This document shows positions 27,301-36,495 of a stretch of DNA of 64,000 nt, in pieces. Position 1 is the first letter of the stretch. Every line of letters starts with the position of its first letter. This stretch comes from Rhizobiales bacterium 65-79 (GTDB lineage: Bacteria; Pseudomonadota; Alphaproteobacteria; Rhizobiales; Rhizobiaceae): positions 166,265 through 230,264 of the forward strand of contig MKRJ01000011.1 of assembly GCA_001896885.1 (NCBI GenBank), in the 5' to 3' direction. The translations under genes were made by a program, and so were the position numbers. Below the pieces are notes generated by a model. The model did not search any database, had not been told where the DNA came from, and worked only from the letters and a program-made list of their open reading frames with translations.

Positions 27301-28554
27301 ATGCGCAAATATTCGATTTTCGCGATCGCCCGCGAAGCCATGCGTGGCAACAAGGGCTGGGAGGAGCAATGGTCCTCCCCCGAGCCCAGGGCGGAATATG
27401 ACGTGATCATCGTCGGCGCCGGCGGGCATGGGCTGGCGACGGCCTACTACCTCGCCAAGGAGCATGGCGTCACCAATGTCGCGGTGTTGGAAAAGGGCTG
27501 GCTCGGCGGCGGCAATACCGGCCGCAACACGACCATCATCCGCTCCAACTATCTCTACGACGAGTCGGCCGGCATCTACGATCATGCGGTGAAGCTCTGG
27601 GAGGGGCTGTCGCAGGATCTCAACTACAACGTCATGTACTCGCCGCGCGGCGTCATGATGCTGGCGCACAATGTCCACGACATCCAGGTCTTCAAGCGGC
27701 ACATCCACGCCAACCGGCTGAATGGCGTCGACAATGAGTGGCTGACGCGCGAGCAGGCGAAAGAATACTGTCCGCCGCTCAACATCTCCAAGGATGCCCG
27801 CTATCCGGTGATGGGCGCGGCCTTGCAGCGGCGCGGCGGCACCGCACGGCACGACGCGGTCGCCTGGGGCTATGCGCGAGCGGCCTCGGCGCGCGGGGTG
27901 CATATCATCCAGAATTGCGAGGTGACGGCGATCCGCCGCTCGCCGAACGGCCATGTCACCGGTGTCGAGACGACGAGGGGCCGCATCGGCGCCAAGAAGA
28001 TCGGTGTCGTCGCGGCCGGCCATTCCTCGGTGCTGATGGAAATGGCGGACGTACGCATGCCGCTCGAGAGCTATCCGCTGCAGGCGCTGGTGTCGGAGCC
28101 GGTGAAGCCGTGCTTCCCCTGCGTGGTCATGTCGAACACGGTGCACGCCTATATCTCGCAGTCCGACAAGGGCGAGCTCGTCATCGGCGCCGGGACGGAC
28201 CAGTACATCTCCTATTCGCAGACCGGCGGGCTGCACATCATCCAGCACACGCTCGACGCGATCTGCGAGATGTTCCCGATGTTCTCGCGCATGAAGATGC
28301 TGCGCTCCTGGGGCGGCATCGTCGACGTGACGCCCGACCGCTCGCCGATCCTCGCCAAGACGCCGGTGCCGGGGCTCTTCGTCAATTGCGGCTGGGGGAC
28401 CGGCGGCTTCAAGGCGACGCCGGGTTCAGGCCACGTCTTCGCCCACACCATCGCCAACGACAATCCGCACCCGATCAACGCGCCGTTCACGCTTGAGCGT
28501 TTCCGCACCGGCCGGCTGATCGACGAGGCGGCCGCCGCCGCCGTGGCGCATTAG
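27301..28554 (+). CDS. soxB: Sarcosine oxidase subunit beta
   Basis: Catalytic FAD/FMN subunit of heterotetrameric sarcosine oxidase, which oxidises sarcosine to glycine with formation of methylene-tetrahydrofolate or formaldehyde plus H2O2. The 417-residue protein has the FAD motif [18 protein letters not shown] near residue 35 and ends with [20 protein letters not shown], the flavin-binding C-terminal loop. ATG 27301 follows GGAGG. It is the first gene of the soxBDAG order. Confidence 0.95.
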   Translation: MRKYSIFAIAREAMRGNKGWEEQWSSPEPRAEYDVIIVGAGGHGLATAYYLAKEHGVTNVAVLEKGWLGGGNTGRNTTIIRSNYLYDESAGIYDHAVKLWEGLSQDLNYNVMYSPRGVMMLAHNVHDIQVFKRHIHANRLNGVDNEWLTREQAKEYCPPLNISKDARYPVMGAALQRRGGTARHDAVAWGYARAASARGVHIIQNCEVTAIRRSPNGHVTGVETTRGRIGAKKIGVVAAGHSSVLMEMADVRMPLESYPLQALVSEPVKPCFPCVVMSNTVHAYISQSDKGELVIGAGTDQYISYSQTGGLHIIQHTLDAICEMFPMFSRMKMLRSWGGIVDVTPDRSPILAKTPVPGLFVNCGWGTGGFKATPGSGHVFAHTIANDNPHPINAPFTLERFRTGRLIDEAAAAAVAH

Positions 28555-28563
28555 GCAAAAGAA

Positions 28564-28860
28564 ATGCTTCTGATCCGTTGTCCCTATTGCGAGCAGGAAC
28601 TGCCCGAGATCGAGTTCCGCAACGCCGGCGAGGCGCATATCGCGCGGCCGACGCATATCGCCGACGAGACGGACGACGATTTCGAGAAGTATTTCTTCAT
28701 CCGCACCAATCCCAAGGGGATCATCTACGAGCGCTGGCGGCACGTGCATGGCTGCGCGCGGTTCTTCAATGCCGTGCGCGATACCGTGACCGACAGGTTC
28801 CTGCTCACCTACAAGGCCGGCGAGCCGAAGCCCAAGCGATTGCCGGGGGTGGGGAAATGA
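28564..28860 (+). CDS. soxD: Sarcosine oxidase subunit delta
   Basis: Zinc-binding small subunit of heterotetrameric sarcosine oxidase, 98 residues. LIRCPYCEQELPEIEF gives the CxxC pair near the N-terminus and HVHGCARFFNAVRDT supplies further ligands. It starts 9 bp after soxB. The gene is followed not directly by soxA but by a 45-bp-armed inverted repeat. Confidence 0.93.
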   Translation: MLLIRCPYCEQELPEIEFRNAGEAHIARPTHIADETDDDFEKYFFIRTNPKGIIYERWRHVHGCARFFNAVRDTVTDRFLLTYKAGEPKPKRLPGVGK

Positions 28861-28881
28861 TGAGACGCGGCACCCTGTGTT

Positions 28882-29040
28882 GCCCCCCTCTGTCCTACCG
28901 GACATCTCCCCCACAAGGGGGGAGATCAGCCTTCATTTCCGCCCGTGCCAATCTCCAAGGCTGCAGAAAAGGAGAATGGGTAAAAGGCCGGCTTAATCTC
29001 CCCCCTTGTGGGGGAGATGTCCGGCAGGACAGAGGGGGGC
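28882..29040. repeat. Long inverted repeat B between soxD and soxA
   Basis: Two 45-bp arms, 28882-28926 and 28996-29040, are reverse complements with one mismatch; the spacer is 69 bp. Each arm itself contains a small hairpin (CTCCCCC-ACAA-GGGGGGAG on the left arm). Such dispersed elements are common in rhizobial intergenic DNA. Its place inside the operon may weaken transcription or adjust the stoichiometry of soxBD against soxAG. Confidence 0.9.
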
Positions 29041-29074
29041 GACGTAGAGCGGATAGATGGGCGGAGAGACAACA

Positions 29075-32068
29075 GTGAACCAGTCCTTCCGCCTCGCCAA
29101 TGCCGGCCGGCTCGGCCGCGCCAAGACCGTCCGTTTCAGCTTCGACGGTCAGGACTATGCCGGTGTCGAAGGCGATACGCTCGCCTCGGCGCTGATCGCC
29201 AATGGCGTGCATCTGGTCGGCCGCTCCTTCAAGTACCATCGTCCGCGCGGCATCCTCTCCGCGGGCGCCGAGGAGCCGAGCGCGCTGGTCGGCATCCACC
29301 GCGACGCGGCGCGCAAGACGCCGAACATACGCGCAACCGTGCAGGAGCTCTATGACGGGCTGACGGCGGTGTCGCAGAACCGCTGGCCGTCGCTCTCCCT
29401 CGATGCGGGCGCGGTCAACGACCTCGCCTCGCCGTTTTTCGCTGCCGGCTTCTACTACAAGACCTTCATGTGGCCGAAGGCGGCGTGGAAATCGCTCTAC
29501 GAGCCGAAGATCCGCGAGGCGGCCGGCCTCGGCGTCGCGCCCGACCTGCCCGATCCGGACCATTATGCCTCGCGCTATGCGCATTGCGACCTGCTGGTCG
29601 TCGGCGGCGGCGTCGCCGGGCTTGCGGCGGCATTGGCCGCGGCGGAGACGGGCGCGCGCGTCATCCTCTGCGACGAGCAGACCGAACTCGGCGGCGCGTT
29701 GCGCTACGAGCGGGGCGCGACGGTCGACGGGCAGCCTGGATGGGACTGGGCGCAGGCGACCGCCGCGAAACTCGCGGCAAGAGACAATGTCCGCATGCTC
29801 ACCCGCACCACCGCCTTCGGCTATTATGCGCAGAACTTCCTCGGTCTCGTCGAGCGCGTCACCGACCATCTCGCAGAGCCGTCGCCCGACCAGCCGCGCG
29901 AGCGGTTGTGGCAGGTGAGGGCGAAAAGGGTCGTCCTCGCCACCGGCGCGATCGAGCGGCACATGGTCTTTGGCGACAACGACCGGCCAGGCATCATGCT
30001 GGCTTCGGCCGCGCGCACCTATCTCAACCATTACGGTGTTGCCGTAGGCAGACAAATCGGCGTCTTCACCGCCAACGATTCCGCCTATTGGACGGCGATC
30101 GATCTCAAGAAGGCCGGCGTCAACGTCGCGGCGATCGTCGATACGCGTGACAATCCGGCCGGACCGGCGGTCGAAGAGGCCCGCGCGCTCGGTATCGAGC
30201 TCAATCTCGGGCGCACGGTGCTCAAGACCGGCGGCCGGCTGCGTGTCTCCTCCATGACCGTGCAGGCGAAGAAGGGCGGGCCGGAGCGCGTGATCCCCGT
30301 CGATGCCCTTCTGATGTCGGCCGGCTGGACTCCCTCGGTGCATCTCTTCTCGCAGTCGCGTGGCAAGGTCGCCTTCAACCAGACGACCAACCGCTTCGTG
30401 CCCGGTGACTATGCCCAGGCCTGCGTGTCGGTCGGCGGCTGCAACGGCACGGACGGCATCGGCCCGACCGTTGCGGAAGCCTTCGCGGCGGGCGAGAAAG
30501 CCGCCAAGGAAGCCGGCACCACCGTGCGCAGGCTGTCGCGGCCGAAGGCCGAGACGAGCGAAAGCTGGTCGCGCGGCATGGCCGGCGCCGCGCCGGGCGC
30601 CGGGCCCGACAGCAAAGCCAAGGCCTTCGTCGATTTCCAGAACGACGTGACGGCCAAGGACATCAGGCTCGCCGTCGAGCAGGGCATGCGCTCCATTGAG
30701 CATGTCAAGCGCTACACCACCAACGGCATGGCGACCGACCAGGGCAAGACGTCGAACCTGCACGGGCTGGCGATCGCCGCCGAGACGCTCGGCAAGACGA
30801 TGCCGGAGGTCGGGCTTACCACCTTCCGGCCGCCTTATACGCCGGTCACCTTCGGGGCCATCGTTAACCATTCGCGCGGGGCGCTGTTCGAGCCGACGCG
30901 GAAGACGCCGATGCATGAATGGGCGGTCAAGCGCGGCGCGGTGTTCGAGGATGTCGGCCAGTGGAAGCGTGCCTGGTATTTCCCGGAGGCCGGCGAGAAC
31001 ATGCACGCCGCCGTGAACCGCGAATGCGTCACCGTGCGCAAGGCGGCCGGTATTTTCGACGCCACCACGCTCGGCAAGATCGAGGTGGTCGGGCCGGACG
31101 CGGCGGCTTTCATGGAGCTTCTCTACACCAACCCGTGGCAGAAGCTCGATCCGGGCCGCTGCCGCTACGGCGTGATGCTGAGGGAAGACGGCTTCATCTA
31201 TGACGACGGCGTCGTGGGACGGCTGGCGGAAGATCGCTTCCACGTGACCACGACGACGGGCGGCGCGCCACGCGTCCTTCAGCACATGGAGGATTATCTG
31301 CAGACGGAATTCCCGCATCTGAAGGTCTGGCTGACCTCGACCAGCGAGCAATGGGCCGTCATCGCCGTGCAGGGGCCGAAATCGCGGGACATCATCCAGC
31401 CCTTCGTCGAAGGCATCGATATTTCCGACGAGGCGTTGCCGCATATGTCGGTGCGGGAAGGAAAGTTCTGCGGCGTGCCGACGCGGCTCTTCCGCATGTC
31501 GTTCTCCGGCGAGCGCGGCTTCGAGATCAACGTGCCGTCGGACTACGGTCCGGCGGTCATCGAGGCGATCTGGAACGAGGGGCGGAAGCACGGCGCCTGC
31601 ATGTACGGCACCGAAACCATGCACGTGCTGCGCGCCGAGAAGGGCTATATCATCGTCGGCCAGGACACGGACGGCACGGTGACGCCCGACGACGCCGGGC
31701 TCTCCTGGGCGGTCGGCAAGAAGAAGACGGATTTCGTCGGCATCCGGGGCATGAATCGGCCTGACCTGACCGCCGGCGGACGCAAGCAGCTTGTCGGCCT
31801 CAAGACGAAAGATCCCAATATCGTGCTGGAAGAGGGCGCGCAGATCGTCGCCGATCCGAGGCAGGCGATCCCGATGACCATGATCGGCCACGTCACCTCC
31901 TCCTACTGGTCGGAGAATTGCGGGCGTTCCATTGCGCTGGCGCTGGTGAAGGACGGGCGCGGCAAGATCGGGGAGACGCTCTACGTGCCGATGCCGGATC
32001 GCACGATCGAGGTCGAGGTGGCCGGCACGGTGTTCTACGACGAGACGGGAGCGCGGCTGAATGGCTGA
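29075..32068 (+). CDS. soxA: Sarcosine oxidase subunit alpha
   Basis: Large subunit, 997 residues. The N-terminal SFDGQDYAGVEGDTLASALI and GRSFKYHRPRGILSAG form a ferredoxin-like domain. The NAD-binding motif VVGGGVAGLAAALAAAETGA lies near residue 177. A C-terminal aminomethyltransferase-like folate domain starts about 600 and contains ERGFEINVPSDYGPAVIEAIW. GTG 29075 is chosen because GGAG lies eight bases before it and the product then begins MNQSFRLA, as in other SoxA proteins; ATG 29057 overlaps this ribosome binding site and is less likely. Confidence 0.94.
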   Translation: MNQSFRLANAGRLGRAKTVRFSFDGQDYAGVEGDTLASALIANGVHLVGRSFKYHRPRGILSAGAEEPSALVGIHRDAARKTPNIRATVQELYDGLTAVSQNRWPSLSLDAGAVNDLASPFFAAGFYYKTFMWPKAAWKSLYEPKIREAAGLGVAPDLPDPDHYASRYAHCDLLVVGGGVAGLAAALAAAETGARVILCDEQTELGGALRYERGATVDGQPGWDWAQATAAKLAARDNVRMLTRTTAFGYYAQNFLGLVERVTDHLAEPSPDQPRERLWQVRAKRVVLATGAIERHMVFGDNDRPGIMLASAARTYLNHYGVAVGRQIGVFTANDSAYWTAIDLKKAGVNVAAIVDTRDNPAGPAVEEARALGIELNLGRTVLKTGGRLRVSSMTVQAKKGGPERVIPVDALLMSAGWTPSVHLFSQSRGKVAFNQTTNRFVPGDYAQACVSVGGCNGTDGIGPTVAEAFAAGEKAAKEAGTTVRRLSRPKAETSESWSRGMAGAAPGAGPDSKAKAFVDFQNDVTAKDIRLAVEQGMRSIEHVKRYTTNGMATDQGKTSNLHGLAIAAETLGKTMPEVGLTTFRPPYTPVTFGAIVNHSRGALFEPTRKTPMHEWAVKRGAVFEDVGQWKRAWYFPEAGENMHAAVNRECVTVRKAAGIFDATTLGKIEVVGPDAAAFMELLYTNPWQKLDPGRCRYGVMLREDGFIYDDGVVGRLAEDRFHVTTTTGGAPRVLQHMEDYLQTEFPHLKVWLTSTSEQWAVIAVQGPKSRDIIQPFVEGIDISDEALPHMSVREGKFCGVPTRLFRMSFSGERGFEINVPSDYGPAVIEAIWNEGRKHGACMYGTETMHVLRAEKGYIIVGQDTDGTVTPDDAGLSWAVGKKKTDFVGIRGMNRPDLTAGGRKQLVGLKTKDPNIVLEEGAQIVADPRQAIPMTMIGHVTSSYWSENCGRSIALALVKDGRGKIGETLYVPMPDRTIEVEVAGTVFYDETGARLNG

Positions 32069-32083
32069 GGCGGCTGCCGTGGC

Positions 32084-32245
32084 TTCACCCTCCCCCGGAG
32101 GGTCGGCGAGCGATCGCGGCGAAGCGAAGAGGGCGAGACGGGACGGGGGCAGGATCTAGGCCATGGCAAAGAGCGAAAAAGCCTCGAAGGCACCCCGCTC
32201 CGCTTCGCGGATCGACCGTCCCCAGGAGGGGGAGGGCGGCGCGCA
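32084..32245. repeat. Degenerate palindromic repeat C between soxA and soxG, extending into soxG
   Basis: The left part has the hairpin ACCCTCC-CCC-GGAGGGT (32087-32103) and a GAAGCGAAGAGGGCGAGACG tract. The right part, inside the soxG frame, reads like a diverged reverse copy (CCGCTTCGCGG hairpin, then GGAGGGGGAGGG). The similarity was judged by eye and is imperfect. Confidence 0.45.
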
Positions 32246-32825
32246 CGGCTTGCGCCGCACCCTCACGCTCGCAGGCCGGAGGAAAAAGACCTCGCGCGTG
32301 ACGATCGAGGCGGCGGGTCCGGCAAGTCGCATCTCCCTCCGGGCGCCGGCGGAATCGCTGGCCGCCCTGTCGCGCGCGCTCGGCGTGAAGCTACCCGAGC
32401 AGCCGATGGGCTCGGCTTTCGGCAAATCCGGCGACTTCGCCGGTACAAAAGGCACCGGAAAGGGGGGCGGGCGTGCGGCGCTCTGGCTGGGGCCGGATGA
32501 ATGGCTGGTGATCGACACGGAAGGCGGCGATCCGATCGCCGATTGCCGGAAGGCCAAGGTGCTGCATTCCGCGGTCGACATTTCGCACCGTCAGGTCGCG
32601 ATCGACGTATCCGGCGCGGGTGCGGCGGATGTGCTGAGCGCCGGCTGCCCGCGCGACCTTTCGCTTGCCGTCTTCCCGGTCGGTGCGGCGGCGCGGACGG
32701 TAATGGGCAAGATCGAGATCGTGCTCTTGCGGACCGCCGAGGACGCCTTCCGCGTCGAATGCTGGCGCTCCTTTTCGGACTATGCGTTCACTTTCCTCGC
32801 CGAAGCCGCGCGGGACGTGCCCTGA
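32163..32825 (+). CDS. soxG: Sarcosine oxidase subunit gamma
   Basis: Gamma subunit of heterotetrameric sarcosine oxidase, 220 residues. Recognisable SoxG features are ALWLGPDEWLVIDTEGG, VDISHRQVAIDVSGAGAADVLSAGCPRDL and CWRSFSDYAFTFLAEA. The first 45 or so residues are Lys/Arg/Ser/Gly-rich and are encoded by the right half of a palindromic repeat, so they are probably not native SoxG sequence. A GTG at 32298 would remove them but has no good ribosome binding site. The family call is safe; the N-terminus is not. Confidence 0.85.
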   Translation: MAKSEKASKAPRSASRIDRPQEGEGGAHGLRRTLTLAGRRKKTSRVTIEAAGPASRISLRAPAESLAALSRALGVKLPEQPMGSAFGKSGDFAGTKGTGKGGGRAALWLGPDEWLVIDTEGGDPIADCRKAKVLHSAVDISHRQVAIDVSGAGAADVLSAGCPRDLSLAVFPVGAAARTVMGKIEIVLLRTAEDAFRVECWRSFSDYAFTFLAEAARDVP

Positions 32826-32848
32826 CCATGGGAACCATCCCGTGTTAG

Positions 32849-33070
<222 letters not shown>

Positions 33071-33081
33071 GTGGATTGGCC

Positions 33082-33285
33082 GTGCGTCCTTCGAGGCTCG
33101 CTCCGCTCGCACCTCAGGATGAGGAAGGCTGGTGCGCTCCCGCTTTCAAGGCAAAGCACGGCATCTCCGGATGAGGGAAGTTGGCCGACCTACTTCCGGG
33201 AAAGCGCAGTATCTCAAGATGAGGCTTCTCGGCACAAACATCCCTCATCCTGAGGTGCGAGCGGAGCGAGCCTCGAAGGACGCAC
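33082..33285. repeat. Perfect 43-bp-armed inverted repeat D
   Basis: Arms 33082-33124 and 33243-33285 are exact reverse complements over 43 bp with a 118-bp spacer. The spacer holds two 24-bp direct repeats of the form AAAGCRC..ATCTC..GATGAGG (around 33151-33175 and 33200-33223). It sits between convergent genes and may act as a bidirectional terminator. The sequence type is widespread in Mesorhizobium-like genomes as I recall. Confidence 0.92.
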
Positions 33286-33301
33286 CCCCGCAAACGCGAC
33301 C

Positions 33302-34354
33302 TTATGATACCTCTTCGTCGATCAACCCGACCGCCAATCCCGCAAGCAGCTTGACCGCCTCGCCATAGGTGCGGGCTTTTTCCGGGTTCGAGGCATTGCC
33401 GTCGAGCGCGCGCCTGTAGACGCCCTGGCAGATCGCGGCCAGCCGGAAGAAGGAAAAGGCGAGATAGAACGTCCAGTTGCCGATGCCCGCAATGCCGCGC
33501 CGACCGCAGTAGCGCTCCACATATTCCGCCTCCGTCGGCAGGCCGATCGCGGCGCGGTCGATGCCGCCTAGTCCCTTGAAGCCGGACGTATGCGGCAGCC
33601 GCCATTGCATGCATTGATAGGCGAGGTCGGCATAGGGGTGGCCGAGCGTCGACAGCTCCCAGTCGAGCACAGCCAGCACTTCCGGCCGGCCGGGCGCGAA
33701 GATCATGTTGTCCAGCCGGTAATCCCCATGGACGAGCGAGACGATGCCGTCATCCGGCGGCAGATGCTCCTCCAGCCAGGCGATCAGGCGATCCATGTCG
33801 GCGACGGTGCCCGTCTCCGATGCCCGATACTGGCTGGTCCAGCGCGAAAGCTGGCGCTCGAAATAGCTGCCCGGCCGGCCGAAATCAGCAAGCCCGACCT
33901 TGCCGACATCGACGTCATGGAGCGCGGCCAGCGCGCCATTCATGGCGTCGTAGATGGCAGCGCGTTCCTCGTTGCCGGAAAGGTCCGGCAGGGACGGGTC
34001 CCAGAAGATGCGGCCGTCGATGAAGCGCATGACAAAGAACATGCGGCCGATCGGGGAATCCTCGGGCGCCAGGAACAGTGCGTCGGGGACGGGCACTTTC
34101 GTTCCTTTCAGGGCCCTCATCACGCGATATTCGCGATCCACCTGGTGGGCGGATTTCAGAAGCTCGCCCGGCGGCTTGGCGCGCAGTACATAGCGGCCGC
34201 TTTTCGCCCGTAGGAGATAGGTCGGGTTCGACTGGCCCGAATTGAATTTCTCGATCGCCTCAAGCCCGGCAAACCCCGGAACGTTCGCTTCCAGGTAAGG
34301 GCCGAGCGTTTCGGGATCGAGCGCATTGGCGTCGGGCGCGTTCGGGCCGGTCAA
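33302..34354 (-). CDS. APH-fold phosphotransferase (ACAD10/11 kinase-domain type)
   Basis: Kinase-fold enzyme of 350 residues. The catalytic loop is HGDYRLDN (209-216, Asp211) and the metal-binding element is DWELSTLGHP (Asp231). GQSNPTYLL near residue 40 and RYVLRAKPPGELL with the ATP-binding Lys are as in this family. In eukaryotes this domain is fused to an acyl-CoA dehydrogenase (ACAD10/11) and in bacteria it acts with one, phosphorylating 4-hydroxyacyl-CoA (LvaA is the known example). The start is a TTG overlapping the maoC stop (TTGA). It is last in a minus-strand operon with SDR and MaoC genes. Confidence 0.85.
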   Translation of the reverse strand: MTGPNAPDANALDPETLGPYLEANVPGFAGLEAIEKFNSGQSNPTYLLRAKSGRYVLRAKPPGELLKSAHQVDREYRVMRALKGTKVPVPDALFLAPEDSPIGRMFFVMRFIDGRIFWDPSLPDLSGNEERAAIYDAMNGALAALHDVDVGKVGLADFGRPGSYFERQLSRWTSQYRASETGTVADMDRLIAWLEEHLPPDDGIVSLVHGDYRLDNMIFAPGRPEVLAVLDWELSTLGHPYADLAYQCMQWRLPHTSGFKGLGGIDRAAIGLPTEAEYVERYCGRRGIAGIGNWTFYLAFSFFRLAAICQGVYRRALDGNASNPEKARTYGEAVKLLAGLAVGLIDEEVS

Positions 34355-34845
34355 GCCGTCTCTTCCTTGCGTTCGAGCACCGTCAGGGTGAGCCAGCGCG
34401 CGGTCAATGCCGGCTTCCGGGAGTTCTCGATCTCGATCGTCACGTCGTAGCTCGACTGGATCCAGCCGGACGGCCGGACGTTGAGATCGGCCAGCAGGAA
34501 GCGGGCGCGTACGCGTGATCCGGTCTTTACCGGCGCCTGGAAGCGGACGCTGTCGAAGCCGTAATTGATGCCGATGCCGGCGCCCCTGATCGGGCGCAGC
34601 GTCTCGAAGGCGAAGGTGGAGAGCAGCGAGAGCGACAGGAAGCCATGCGCGATCGTGCCGCCGAAAGGCGTCTCGCGGGCGGCGCGCTCCGGGTCCGTAT
34701 GGATGAACTGATGGTCGTCGGTCGCGTTGGCGAACTGGTCGATCATCTCTTGGGTGACCGGGCGCCAGGGCGATACGCCGACTTCCTTGCCCACCGCGGC
34801 CCTCACTTCGTCCACGGAGACAGGCTCCAACTTATATCCAGACAT
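34351..34845 (-). CDS. MaoC-family enoyl-CoA hydratase/dehydratase
   Basis: Hot-dog-fold hydratase, 164 residues. QFANATDDHQFIHTDPERA carries the catalytic Asp/His pair of R-specific enoyl-CoA hydratases, and GGTIAHGFLSLSLL is the second conserved element. It probably hydrates or dehydrates an acyl-CoA intermediate. The gene lies 16 bp after the SDR gene and overlaps the phosphotransferase gene by 4 bp, so the three are one transcript. Confidence 0.88.
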   Translation of the reverse strand: MSGYKLEPVSVDEVRAAVGKEVGVSPWRPVTQEMIDQFANATDDHQFIHTDPERAARETPFGGTIAHGFLSLSLLSTFAFETLRPIRGAGIGINYGFDSVRFQAPVKTGSRVRARFLLADLNVRPSGWIQSSYDVTIEIENSRKPALTARWLTLTVLERKEETA

Positions 34846-34861
34846 CTCGCCGCTTAGCGCC

Positions 34862-35683
34862 TTACCTGACGTCCTTGAATAGTCTCATGCCGTGATTGAC
34901 GGATTCGCCGCCATCGATCGGCAGGATCGCGCCGGTCACATAGGAGCCGGCCTTCGAACAAAGATAGAGCGTCGCCCCGGCGATGTCACTCGGACTTCCG
35001 ATGCGGCGCAGCGGCACGTGGCTCGCAACGGTCGCCGCCTTGTCGTCGGTGCCGGTCGCGAACGCCGTCATCCGGCTCTGGAAGGGACCTGGCGCAAAGG
35101 CATTGACGGTGATGGACTTCTCCGCGAACTCGTTGGCAAGCGTGCGCGTCAGATGGTGCACCGCCGCCTTGGAGGCCGTGTAGGAATAGGCGCCGTCGGC
35201 CATCGGCTGCGTTCCCATCACCGAACCGAGATTGATGATCCGGGCGGGATCCTCGTGGCTTGCCGCCTTGGCGAGCAGGGGCAGCAATTCGCGGGTGAGA
35301 TGGAAGAGGCCGGCGACGTTGACGTTGAGGACGCGCGCCCATGCCTGATAGGGGAATTCCTCCAGCGGCGCGCCCCATGAGAGGCCGGCGTTGTTGATCA
35401 GGATGTCGAGCCTGTCGGTGCGTTTCCTCACTTCCTCGGCGAGCGCGGTAACCCCCTCCTCGCTGCCGACATCGCCTTTGAAGCCTTCGGCCTTTCCCGA
35501 GGCTCCGAGGCCGTTCAGCTCGATGGCGACCCGCTCGCAGTCTTCGCCCTTGCGCGAAGCAATCATCACCTCCGCTCCGGCCTGGACGAGCGCGGTCGCG
35601 GCCATGCGGCCGATGCCTGTCGCGCCGCCCGTGACCAACGCCTTCTTGCCGGCGACCGAAAAAAGTTCATCGAGGTAGGACAT
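34862..35683 (-). CDS. Short-chain dehydrogenase/reductase
   Basis: NAD(P)-dependent oxidoreductase of 273 residues. The cofactor motif is GGATGIGRMAA (TGxxxGxG), followed by NNAGLSWGAP, the catalytic Ser in LGSV, and YSYTASKAAVHHL with the YxxxK pair. It probably oxidises or reduces a hydroxyacyl intermediate handled by the neighbouring MaoC protein. ATG 35683 has GGGAGAGATC upstream. It is first in the operon and faces tetR across a perfect 20-bp dyad. Confidence 0.9.
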   Translation of the reverse strand: MSYLDELFSVAGKKALVTGGATGIGRMAATALVQAGAEVMIASRKGEDCERVAIELNGLGASGKAEGFKGDVGSEEGVTALAEEVRKRTDRLDILINNAGLSWGAPLEEFPYQAWARVLNVNVAGLFHLTRELLPLLAKAASHEDPARIINLGSVMGTQPMADGAYSYTASKAAVHHLTRTLANEFAEKSITVNAFAPGPFQSRMTAFATGTDDKAATVASHVPLRRIGSPSDIAGATLYLCSKAGSYVTGAILPIDGGESVNHGMRLFKDVR

Positions 35684-35755
35684 GATCTCTCCCTGGCGCG
35701 CCGGATGGCCTGGCTCTTCTTGCAGCCATAGCTACAGATAGAGGCGCGCGTTGAC

Positions 35756-35775
35756 AACATACCCGGTAGTATGTT
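35756..35775. promoter_or_regulatory. TetR-type operator between the SDR gene and tetR
   Basis: Perfect inverted repeat AACATAC-CCGGTA-GTATGTT (7-bp arms, 6-bp spacer) in the 170-bp divergent region. A TTGACA hexamer at 35751-35756 overlaps its left edge, so binding would block transcription. Location and symmetry fit autoregulation by the adjacent TetR protein, which probably controls both arms. Confidence 0.75.
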
Positions 35776-35853
35776 CATCATTTCTCCCTTGTTGAACCCG
35801 TCTGCGCCATGCGCGAAAGGCGAGGTGGGCGGGCGCGGGAGGATTGCAGGCGG

Positions 35854-36495
35854 ATGGCGCTCGGCGTTGGCGAACATATGCTCGACAGTTCGCGCGCGGA
35901 CATACTGGAAGCGGCGGCGCATTGCTTCATGGAACGCGGCTATTCCGCGACGTCGATCGACGACGTGGCGCGGCGGCTCGGCGCCACCAAGGGCAGGATA
36001 TACCACCACTATTCCTCGAAATCCGATCTCTTCGCCGATGTGTTCCGCTTCGGCATGGAGATGAACTACAAGGCGATCGAGCCGCTTCGCCATTCGCGCG
36101 AGAAGGCGGTCGAGCGCTGGCGGAAAATGGCGTTCGTCCATGTCGTCCAGATGATCACCAAGCGGCAGTTCCAGCGGGTGGTGTGGGAAGGCGTGGAGAT
36201 GCATCTGCGCGGCGCCACGACGCCGGAGCAGCGAACCGTATTCGCGGATCTCATCGGCTCGCGTGCCCGCTACAGCGATGTCTTCCGCGACCTGCTCGCC
36301 GAGGCGCGCGACGACGGCGACATGGCCTTCGGGAATCTCGGCATCACCAACCAATTGGTTTTCATCACTTTGAATTCTCCGATATTCTGGTATTCGCCGC
36401 GTGCCGGCGAGACGGAAGGGTACATTCGCGAAATCGCCCGCCAGATCGTCTCATTCGCCATGCACGGTCTCGGCATGAAGGAAGGAAATCCATGA
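35854..36495 (+). CDS. TetR/AcrR-family repressor
   Basis: Transcriptional regulator of about 213 residues. The N-terminal helix-turn-helix is ADILEAAAHCFMERGYSATSIDDVARRLGATKGRIYHHYSSKSDLFADV. The C-terminal half is a ligand-binding helical bundle. The start is uncertain: ATG 35854 has AGG close upstream, ATG 35809 would add an Arg-rich tail, and ATG 35878 would shorten it. It overlaps the acyl-CoA dehydrogenase gene (ATGA), so it regulates its own operon. An acyl-CoA or related acid is the likely inducer, by analogy. Confidence 0.85.
   Translation: MALGVGEHMLDSSRADILEAAAHCFMERGYSATSIDDVARRLGATKGRIYHHYSSKSDLFADVFRFGMEMNYKAIEPLRHSREKAVERWRKMAFVHVVQMITKRQFQRVVWEGVEMHLRGATTPEQRTVFADLIGSRARYSDVFRDLLAEARDDGDMAFGNLGITNQLVFITLNSPIFWYSPRAGETEGYIREIARQIVSFAMHGLGMKEGNP

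Noticed and set aside
29057-29074. ATG 29057 as the soxA start
   Set aside because: The ATG overlaps the GGAG site for GTG 29075, and the longer tail is not like other SoxA proteins.
35809-35853. ATG 35809 as the tetR start
   Set aside because: It would add an Arg-rich 15-residue tail with no good ribosome binding site; ATG 35854 is the better choice, though not proven.
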